From the NCBI GenBank assembly GCA_034928305.1, contig JAYFOZ010000002.1, positions 124,001 through 188,000 of the forward strand: a stretch of DNA of 64,000 bases, read 5' to 3'. Position numbers and translations under genes: made by a program. Origin of the DNA: Methanomassiliicoccaceae archaeon. Lineage in GTDB: Archaea; Thermoplasmatota; Thermoplasmata; Methanomassiliicoccales; Methanomethylophilaceae. Below, piece after piece: positions 18,157-25,308 of this stretch. Position 1 is the first letter of the stretch. The number at the start of each line of letters is the position of its first letter. The notes beneath the pieces were generated by a model. It ran no database searches. It saw only the letters and a list, made by a program, of their open reading frames with translations, and had not been told where the DNA came from.

Positions 18157-19151
18157 TTAAGCACCTTCTTTATTTCGTCAGGCCTTAAAATGCCTTCTTC
18201 GGTTATGAATCCGGACACAAGGTCGGCCGGTGTCACGTCGAAGGCTGGATTGAGCGCCCTTGATCCCTCGGGCGCGATCCTTAAGCCGCCGATCTCGGTG
18301 ACTTCCCTCTCGTCTCTTTCCTCTATGACAATGTCTTCTCCGGTCTTTGTTGAAAAGTCGAATGTTGAAACAGGGGCGGCAACATAGAACGGTATTCCGT
18401 AATGGTTCGCCGCGATGGCCTTGTCCAACGTCCCTATCTTGTTTGCAAAGTCGCCGTTGGCCGCAATTCTGTCGGCACCGGTTATTATCAGGTCGACGCC
18501 CTTCGACATATAATGGGCAGAAGCTCCGTCGGGCATTATCGCATGCTCTATGCCTTCTTGCACGAGTTCCCATGCTGTAAGCTGCATGCCCTGAAGGCGC
18601 GGGCGGGTCTCGGACACATAGACAAAGAACTTCTTTCCTGCATCGCGGGCGGCACGCATGGGTGCGAGAGCCGTGCCCACGTCCACCGTTGCAAGCGCAC
18701 CGGCGTTGCAGTGCGTCATGATCTTTGCTCCGTCCCTGATCAGCGGCTCGCCGAACCTTCCTATTGCCGTGCATTTATCCACCATCGACTGTGCATATGC
18801 TTCTGCGGCCTCGACAGGGTCGGACCCGCCGGCCAGAGCTTCATACATATAATCTACGGCGTAGAACAGGTCGTTCGCTGTCGGTCTGGCGGATTTTATG
18901 TTCTTTACAGCGCTATCCAGATCCTCCTCCTTCAGAGAGGCGAGGCACATTGCGTATGCGGCAGAGGCTCCGATCGAGGGAGCCCCTCTTACGGTCATGT
19001 TCCGGATGGCCTCCGCAACCTCCCTGTAATCATCGAAGTATACGAACTCGAGGCTCCCAGGAAGCTTTCTCTGCTCGATCATCACGACCTTGCCATCCTC
19101 GAACCAGACCGCGCGGATGTCCTTCTCTCCGGAACTGCATCTAACCTTCAT
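18153..19151 (-). CDS. mtnA: S-methyl-5-thioribose-1-phosphate isomerase
   Basis: This eIF2B-related enzyme isomerises methylthioribose-1-phosphate (or 5-deoxyribose-1-phosphate) to the ribulose form. The catalytic Cys lies in THCNAGALATV and the Asp in TGADRIAANGDFANKIGT; RGAPSIGASAAY is the N-terminal signature. The ATG at 19151 gives the family-typical start MKVRCS; an ATG six codons upstream is possible. The operon partner is the class II aldolase. Confidence 0.92.
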   Translation of the reverse strand: MKVRCSSGEKDIRAVWFEDGKVVMIEQRKLPGSLEFVYFDDYREVAEAIRNMTVRGAPSIGASAAYAMCLASLKEEDLDSAVKNIKSARPTANDLFYAVDYMYEALAGGSDPVEAAEAYAQSMVDKCTAIGRFGEPLIRDGAKIMTHCNAGALATVDVGTALAPMRAARDAGKKFFVYVSETRPRLQGMQLTAWELVQEGIEHAIMPDGASAHYMSKGVDLIITGADRIAANGDFANKIGTLDKAIAANHYGIPFYVAAPVSTFDFSTKTGEDIVIEERDEREVTEIGGLRIAPEGSRALNPAFDVTPADLVSGFITEEGILRPDEIKKVLK

Positions 19152-19254
19152 ATTACCACATCGCCACATGCTCGGGCTATGTTAAATCAATTGCGAGCAT
19201 CCGAATTCAGAACGGCCCACCAAGACTTATTATTAGTCACAACACTTAGCCACG

Positions 19255-20004
19255 ATGATGAGCGATACTATGGCGGGGGAGTTTGTCCTATACCACACAG
19301 GTAAAGGGCTGGTTCATATTTCCAACGGCGTTCGGGTGCGCATCCTGGACGAACTTTCAAAACGGAATCTTTCGCTGACAGAAATGGTGGAGATAACGGG
19401 CAAGGCGCAGTCCACTCTCTCGGTGCATCTGGACAGCATGGTGAAGGAAGGCGTGATCACATCCAGGGAGGACCCGGACGACAACCGAAGGAAAACGTAT
19501 TCCATCTCGTCCGTGCGTCTTGCCGAGACCAAATCTCCCGATTCGGAATCGCTCGCGAAGTCGAAGGAGATCTTCGCCGATATGGCGGACGAACCCGAGA
19601 GCATCAGCAACTACATGGTGAGTTTCCTGTATGTGGCGATGGACAGCGTGGGGCTGTCCTTGGGCCCCATGTCGAAGATAATGGGGAGCGTGCACGCACA
19701 GGCCATCGGCGGAAGGTTTCAGAAAGGCCCGATCGAAGAGGTCATAGACGATATCCGCAAATATTATTCCTTTGCAAACATGGGCAAGGTCACTGTATTC
19801 TCTTTCAATCCGCTGACGCTGATCATCGATTCCGAATTAAATGTCAGCAAGGGGGCCGCCGAAACTATGGGAATGTATGCCGTTGGCTATTTCGCCAAGG
19901 CGCTGGAGATGGTGTACGGGATGTCTTTCACGGTGGTCTCGAGCGAAGTGTTTGGGCCGGAGAACAATTATTTTAGATTCGTCCTCGACAATAAAGCCCC
20001 GTAA
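19255..20004 (+). CDS. HTH regulator with V4R-like sensor domain
   Basis: 249 aa. An ArsR-type winged helix covers residues 20-90 (SLTEMVEITGKAQSTLSVHL is the recognition region), followed by a linker and a C-terminal domain ending ALEMVYGMSFTVVSSEVFG, which resembles 4-vinyl-reductase (V4R) sensor domains as in methanogen MsvR. MsvR-type proteins sense redox through cysteines, but this protein has no cysteine at all, so its ligand must differ. It is divergent from mtnA. The V4R assignment is by eye. Confidence 0.65.
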   Translation: MMSDTMAGEFVLYHTGKGLVHISNGVRVRILDELSKRNLSLTEMVEITGKAQSTLSVHLDSMVKEGVITSREDPDDNRRKTYSISSVRLAETKSPDSESLAKSKEIFADMADEPESISNYMVSFLYVAMDSVGLSLGPMSKIMGSVHAQAIGGRFQKGPIEEVIDDIRKYYSFANMGKVTVFSFNPLTLIIDSELNVSKGAAETMGMYAVGYFAKALEMVYGMSFTVVSSEVFGPENNYFRFVLDNKAP

Positions 20005-20013
20005 ACCGCGGGC

Positions 20014-20649
20014 TCAGGATTTCTTGGCTACGGCGAAGTCCAGCAGGACCCCGTTGCCAAAGGTCTCGCTTTTTTCGAGGGTCAGAGCTATTCCGCCGTC
20101 CGCAACCCATCCGTCGCCGTCCGCGGGCGTCGGCGATTCCCGCCCTCCGATGATGAGTCCGCCTACGAATACCGTGTAGCGGTCCACTATGCCCGCGCGG
20201 AAGAACGATGATATGGTCTCTCCGCCACCCTCGACGAGCAACCTATCGATTCCCATTTCGTAGAGTTGTTCCATCAGGTCCCCGAGGTCTATATCGTCAG
20301 CGCCTGTGCGGATCGTCTCTTCGCAGTCCCATTCGCGATCGCACGAATCGAGCGTGACCATGACCGTCGGAGCCCTTTCATCCAACACCATCGCCGAATC
20401 GGGAGTCCTCCCGTGGGGGTCCAGCACGATCCTGATAGGATTCGTGTCATAGTCCAGGTCTTTGACCGTAAGGTGCGGGTCGTCCGATATGACCGTGCCC
20501 ACTCCGACGAGAATGGCATCGAACTCCTTACGGAGGCCCTTAGCGCGTTTTTTGTCATCGGACGAAGAGATCATAACCTGCCTGCGGTCGCTGCCCGCTA
20601 TTTTTCCATCTGCCGACATGGCGCAATTAATCTGTATGTACGGTCTCAT
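20014..20649 (-). CDS. arfC: 2,5-diamino-6-ribosylamino-pyrimidinone 5'-phosphate reductase
   Basis: The 211-aa RibD-C/dihydrofolate-reductase-fold enzyme reduces the ribosyl group to ribityl in archaeal riboflavin and F420 precursor synthesis. Features are N-terminal CAMSADGKIA, the NADPH loop VGVGTVISDDPHLTV and LLVEGGGETISSFF. It overlaps the rtcA 3' end by 23 bases, so the pair is co-transcribed although the functions are unrelated. Confidence 0.88.
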   Translation of the reverse strand: MRPYIQINCAMSADGKIAGSDRRQVMISSSDDKKRAKGLRKEFDAILVGVGTVISDDPHLTVKDLDYDTNPIRIVLDPHGRTPDSAMVLDERAPTVMVTLDSCDREWDCEETIRTGADDIDLGDLMEQLYEMGIDRLLVEGGGETISSFFRAGIVDRYTVFVGGLIIGGRESPTPADGDGWVADGGIALTLEKSETFGNGVLLDFAVAKKS

Positions 20650-21676
20650 TTTTTGTCCCCGGGTTTACGCTGAAATGATATATTTCGTCTCTGCGCTCCA
20701 CTCCGAACCTGACGTCCAGGAAGGATTCCAGAGTGTCCATCTGGCTCAGCAGATGTCTGCTGATCTTCGAAACCTTGAAAGAACTTCTCCCTTCGGCCAT
20801 TGCCATGTAGGGGAGCAGCTGGTCCGCCGTGTGGACGTCGACGGTCGCACCGCTCTGTATTTCCTGTATCAGGTCGTTGGCGGCATCTTCGCCCGTCTTC
20901 TCGGCCGAATATTCCCTGGTGGTGAGCGCGTTGCTTCCGAGTTTCCCGTTCTCGAAGTCGGCCACAAGACATATGCCCGCCCCCCTCGAGTCTCCATGCG
21001 TTATCTGCATCTCTATTTCGGCGTCGGCTATCGGTTTCAATACCCTGACGCACGAACGCACCATCTCTCTGCTGATGTGGTCCGAAAGGTTCTGAGCAAA
21101 ACAGATGCCTTGTATCGATACCAGTTCGCCCAGCCCGTCCAGGTTCATCGGAGCGATATTTCCTATGGGGTCGAGGGTCGCAATGACATGGCCTCCGCCT
21201 CTGGGGTAGAATCCTCTCTCCTCTATCTCCACCCGGGTGTGCACGCCCATTCTGTCCAGCAACGGAAAGAGGACCTGCTGATAGCTGTCAATGGGCGGCG
21301 CCCAGAGTACGTTGGTCCCTCCCCTTATGTCGACCGTTACTCCTTCCCTGTGATTCCTGGCCGCAAGTAAAATGGCCTGAAGGACCAGAGTGATGCTGCC
21401 TGCGGTACCTATGTTCAGAGCGATACTGTCTTTCTGTTCGGTCCCCGGCCTGAAAATAAGCTCGGAGGATCCGGTGAAATTCCCTTCGACCTGAGAGCCG
21501 GTCATCTCTGCGACGGCGCTTATTGCGGCGCAGTGCTGTTTGGACAATCCGTTGGTGGGGCGATTCTCCCTGATCCTGGTAAGGTGCGCCGTAATGCCGG
21601 TGACGGCGGAAAGGGCGACCGAGGTACGGACCATCTGTCCGCCGCCTTCTCCCCTTGAACTGTCAATCTCCAACAT
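20627..21676 (-). CDS. rtcA: RNA 3'-terminal phosphate cyclase
   Basis: 349 aa. It converts RNA 3'-phosphates to 2',3'-cyclic phosphates. The N-terminal signature GEGGGQMVRTSVALSA and the C-terminal HTADQLLPYMA, with the adenylylated histidine, are present, as is the segment RGGTNVLWAPPIDS. The start ATG lies 65 bases from the left repeat of the genomic island, so rtcA is the first core gene on that side. Confidence 0.94.
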   Translation of the reverse strand: MLEIDSSRGEGGGQMVRTSVALSAVTGITAHLTRIRENRPTNGLSKQHCAAISAVAEMTGSQVEGNFTGSSELIFRPGTEQKDSIALNIGTAGSITLVLQAILLAARNHREGVTVDIRGGTNVLWAPPIDSYQQVLFPLLDRMGVHTRVEIEERGFYPRGGGHVIATLDPIGNIAPMNLDGLGELVSIQGICFAQNLSDHISREMVRSCVRVLKPIADAEIEMQITHGDSRGAGICLVADFENGKLGSNALTTREYSAEKTGEDAANDLIQEIQSGATVDVHTADQLLPYMAMAEGRSSFKVSKISRHLLSQMDTLESFLDVRFGVERRDEIYHFSVNPGTKNETVHTD

Positions 21677-21741
21677 AAAGCATCAGCGGTACATGTTCTG
21701 GCTTCGATAAAGATTTAACCATATCACGGTAAATAAAATTG

Positions 21742-21755
21742 GTGCGACCGCCGGG
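21742..21755 (+). repeat. Left attachment-like repeat (tRNA-Gly 3' end copy)
   Basis: GTGCGACCGCCGGG is identical to 28963-28976, where it forms the discriminator, acceptor strand and part of the T arm of tRNA-Gly. Beyond the 14 bases the left copy diverges. This is expected of an attachment-site remnant left by integration into a tRNA gene. Confidence 0.75.
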
Positions 21756-21806
21756 TTGCACAATAGCCCTAACCAGCATTTTTGAAATATGTCAATTTTC
21801 CAGTTT

Positions 21807-21821
21807 AAAACTGAAATTCTC
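21807..21821 (+). repeat. IS left inverted repeat
   Basis: AAAACTGAAATTCTC, matched exactly by the reverse complement of 23696-23710. Confidence 0.85.
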
Positions 21822-21936
21822 GGATGATTTGCAGGTAGCCTGTATAGCTACATTTTTCTTTATATATCGACGATTGCTTATTTATCTGCTGCATATAAAG
21901 AGAGGGCATTACATATTATACCTGCAAGATAAGTAT

Positions 21937-22983
21937 GTGCCCGAAGTGCTCTATGTGCGACGCGGAAAGAAGTACGCATACGCCAGCGCATCTGTCTATC
22001 AGCCAGGTGGCAAGTATCCTAATGCCGTCAACGAATGCCTCGGCGTATTGGACGAAGAGACCGGAAAAATAATTCCCAAGAAAAACGGGGGTTCGGCCGA
22101 TAAAATATTGGATGACGACTCGCTTATCGGAAGACGATCCGGCGGTTCGTACGTTCTTCTCAACATCGCCGAGCGTATCGGGCTTCGCGGGGACCTCTTC
22201 GGATCATACGGTCCCGCAGGGGAGCAGGCCCTCGCCTGCGCCGTCTCGCAGGCGCCTTCCGGAGGTCCGCTCTCGTCCACCGAGGACACGGTCGACGGCT
22301 GTCCGATCAGGGAGCTCCAAGGCGTCAGGGCCGGATTCGATTCTCCGCGCATGAGCGAGCTCGCCAAGACCATGGGCGGTTCGTTCGGATGTCTGGAGGA
22401 ACCGTTCGAATCCAGATCGAAGAGGACGAACGACGCATTGAGCTACGATATCATGTCAGCGTCAACGAACGGCTGTATCAAGGGGCGGGCGGAATGGGGA
22501 CATGACCGCGACAACGAGAAGACGAGGCAGATGAACATCGGCCTTGTGACCGATAAGCGCGGGGTGCCGGCGATGTTCGAGCCGTATCCCGGTTTCCATG
22601 GCGGACGTGAAGACGCTGGAACGCACAGCGGAACGCGTACGCGGGCTGAAGGCGGCGATTGCACACTGATGATGGACCGCGGATTCGGTTCGGCCGACAA
22701 CCTGAAGTACATGCTCGAGAACGGACCTTCGTCCGTAATGCCGGGTAAAAAGGGAACGAAGTGCGTCAAATCGCTCATGTCCATGCTTGTGAAGGAGAAA
22801 CGGCACGCGGATTCGCCGATGGTCCACGGCAAGCGCGCATATTCCGTGTTCGAATCGAAGGTCGCTATTGTTCCTAAGCAAAGGAACTGCGGTCCCGACG
22901 GCCCGGAGAACAACGATACGGCCGGATACGAACTGGTACTGCCTGACGACGAGCGCTTCTCAAAGGCGTTTCCGGAGAGATGA
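21937..22983 (+). pseudogene. Transposase, N-terminal part (IS4/IS1634-like)
   Basis: From a likely GTG at 21937 (VPEVLYVRRGKKYAYAS) this 348-aa frame carries the front of a DDE transposase. A probable first Asp is in LSYDIMSASTN, the segment RQMNIGLVTDKRGVPAMFE follows, and the second Asp is in MMDRGFGSADNL. It stops at TGA 22981-22983. The third catalytic residue lies in the next frame, so the enzyme is complete only if the frames are joined. Homologues are normally one reading frame; I therefore treat this as a frameshifted gene, though a programmed frameshift is possible. Confidence 0.7.
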
Positions 22984-23852
22984 TGGCCGCTCACGCATGC
23001 TACGGCCCGGGGAAAGCGGCAGGTGACATGAACACGTCGTTCCAAGCGATAATGGACACCGAGAAGAGGCCGAACGAGATGAATCCTTACTCGGCCGCCA
23101 GGGATGTGGAGAAGGTCGCTGGACCTTATGCGAAGTATTTCGACCTGAACGCAGACGATGACGGTAAGCTTAAGATCGAACGCGAGAAGAACGCATTGTC
23201 GTTCTCGATGAACAGGAACGGAATGTTCGTGATGTTCTACAAAGGCATCGGCCCCTGGGAGGACATGATGTCCTGCTACGACTGCAGGACATTCGTCGAA
23301 CAGGCGTTCGACGCCCTCAAGAACGAATTGGACGGGAGCGGATGGAGGGTTTCCGACCCGATAACGGCGAAGGGACGCCTGGCGATCAAGTTCGTGGCGC
23401 TGATCGTGTGGTGCACGACATCGAGAATGCTCAGAGAAGGGAACAGCAACGAACCGGCACGGGCGGCATTGCAGTCTCTGGACAACGTATACGCCGTCGG
23501 ATGCGGCGAGCAGTGGAAGATCTTGGAGGTGACAAAGCGCAACAGGAAGCTGATGGAGCTGTTCGATGTGAAGCAACCAGAGAAGAGGGTGACGCTGAAG
23601 GGCCGCAGTACACCGCAGTCGATGATCGATGCGGCGTACGGGGACGGGCGACGGTATTTAGGCCCCGCTAGCGGGGCTCATGTACCTACAAAGCAGAGAA
23701 TTTCAGTTTTTAATGTCGTCAGGTATGGAGAAATTCCTAAAAAGAAGAATGATGAGATGTTAAAACTTAGTTTTTCATCCCACTGTTTATCCATTTTTTC
23801 ATTTCTACATTCTCCAGATTACATACATACGCATGTGTGTCCTTCACTTTAA
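22980..23852 (+). pseudogene. Transposase, C-terminal part
   Basis: The frame overlaps the preceding one by four bases (ATGA). It holds the catalytic Glu region TFVEQAFDALKNELDG and the hydrophobic segment KFVALIVWCTT that follows in IS4-type enzymes. The open frame continues through the right inverted repeat to TAA at 23850, so the last ~50 residues are encoded by island DNA outside the element. This suggests the original stop has been lost or lies in another frame. Confidence 0.65.
23696..23710 (-). repeat. IS right inverted repeat
   Basis: The reverse complement of 21807-21821, all 15 bases identical. Confidence 0.85.
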
Positions 23853-24513
23853 CGGATTTGAACTAATCTTCAATGGTTTCTTTGCCATATTTTTTGATGA
23901 ATGTGTCTTTAATATTATTATAAGTGGTTGGCGACATTACTATCGTCTTGTTTACGAATCCCTTTTTATTGCCATATGATGACAAGTTGGAGGCCTGCAC
24001 AACTGCCTCCCCAATCCAGACTTTACTGTTTATTCCCGAACCCTCACGACCTGCTTTTACAACGAGATCTTGTGATGTTGCTATCCCTATGCCTACGGCC
24101 AAAGGGGCAATGTTCTTCTTTTTAAACAGCGCATTTAACATAAGAATCAGAGTGTTAATGTATGTTGCTTTTTCAACAACCTCATGAATATCTTCTCTAT
24201 TTGGTGTTGAAAAGACACCATACACACAATCTCCTCTGATCCCAATCTCTTTCATGTTACTTCCAGTATTCAAAATTTCTATGGTTTCTGATGTGAAACA
24301 TCTGATCACTCTTGAAATAGTAGATTTTTTACCTGCAAATAGCTTAGTTGAATCTCGAATATCAACAAATATACTAGTTATGCAGCAAAGATATCCATTA
24401 TCAAAGTGAAAATCTTTGTCGTTTGGAATTTCAGCTCTAACTGAATTTTCTTCAGGTTGGTTCAAAAGTTCGTTAACTCGTTTTTGTCCTTTTTTGTAAT
24501 TGTAGTCTGCCAA
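23767..24513 (-). CDS. Pycsar-type class III nucleotide cyclase (PycC-like), with in-frame TAG
   Basis: A class III cyclase domain. The first metal Asp is in IFVDIRDSTKLF and the second in GIRGDCVYGVFS; KVWIGEAVVQASNLSS follows as in the dimer-forming part of the family. With the membrane effector encoded just upstream it matches the two-gene Pycsar antiphage layout, in which the cyclase makes cCMP or cUMP on infection. The base made cannot be told here. A TAG at 23863-23865 is followed by 31 more sense codons (…EMKKWINSG…) and TAA. TTG 24513 follows GGTGA; TTG 24540 is an alternative. Confidence 0.8.
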
Positions 24514-24517
24514 TGCA

Positions 24518-25138
24518 TCACCCAAGAATAAAAAATCCAAATATGACGGTAATCGCCAGCATGGCCAGCAGGCTGGGTATTGTAATTCTTATGCCGTGAT
24601 AAAAATAGTTGAACTTCTTTGTACAGATTTTAGAATTAATGTATATTTGAGACCAGAGGTCATTGAGATAATCTTCATTTGAATAGTCTAAAAGTTTATT
24701 TCGAAACTGCGAATATCTTTCGTTGTTTGATGCAATTCTTCCAAAAAATATTTTCGAATCCTTTTCGAACATCTCATCCTCATGTATCTTCACGCTAAGT
24801 CTAGGGGTGAGTACCTTTGTTAGTTTGTAAATTCCAAAAAGCGTGAAGGCAAATGATAAAGAAAATAGAACGAGAAACATCCCTGTAATCGGTTCAAGGT
24901 TGTTCCAAGCTTCTGAAAACATTTTCATTATGTTTTCGCCACCGAGTGTGAAAATGATTGTTAAGATCACGCCCACCATCGTCAAGGTTATTCCGGTTTT
25001 TCCTTCGCTGTTGTTAATAAAACCGATGATTCTGTCAAGAGTCGTTTCGGCATGAGATATCAGTTCAGATATAGTTGTTTTGTATACTTTTTTTGGCGGA
25101 ATTTCACAAGCATCCTCATCAGTCATCATTCGGACCAC
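24518..25138 (-). CDS. Pycsar-type transmembrane effector (PycTM-like)
   Basis: About 206 aa. The helix HAETTLDRIIGFINNSEGK leads into two membrane segments (ITLTMVGVILTIIF; FLVLFSLSFAFTLFGIY), then the cytosolic FFGRIASN…YLNDLWSQI, then a last membrane segment at the C-terminus. This order and the K-T-G before the first helix match the Pycsar_TM/DUF5706 effectors, which damage the inner membrane when they bind a cyclic pyrimidine nucleotide. GTG 25138 follows AAGGAG; TTG 25189 is an alternative. The cyclase starts just after the stop. Confidence 0.8.
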   Translation of the reverse strand: MVRMMTDEDACEIPPKKVYKTTISELISHAETTLDRIIGFINNSEGKTGITLTMVGVILTIIFTLGGENIMKMFSEAWNNLEPITGMFLVLFSLSFAFTLFGIYKLTKVLTPRLSVKIHEDEMFEKDSKIFFGRIASNNERYSQFRNKLLDYSNEDYLNDLWSQIYINSKICTKKFNYFYHGIRITIPSLLAMLAITVIFGFFILG

Positions 25139-25308
25139 TATGTCTCCTTGCAGTATTATGTTAAGTTCTCTATTTATCTTTTGATTCAAACAAATATTTT
25201 AACAATATTTTGTTCTATAAATTATTTTTTTAACTGCCAGTGTTTTTCAAAGAATGTATATTAACCATGTGAAACCGTCTTCTCGCTTAATTGTGCTTAT
25301 AGGATGTG

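Larger units (their letters stand above)
21805..23713 (+). mobile_element. Insertion sequence of IS4/IS1634 type
   Basis: The ends are a perfect 15-bp inverted repeat, AAAACTGAAATTCTC at 21807-21821 and its complement at 23696-23710, with weaker similarity continuing inward (TTGCAGGTA against TTGTAGGTA). The outer borders are approximate. Inside is a DDE transposase split over two frames. The body is more GC-rich than the AT-rich DNA to its right. A perfect 16-bp palindrome, GCCCCGCTAGCGGGGC, at 23662-23677 lies just before the right end and may terminate transcription. Confidence 0.8.
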
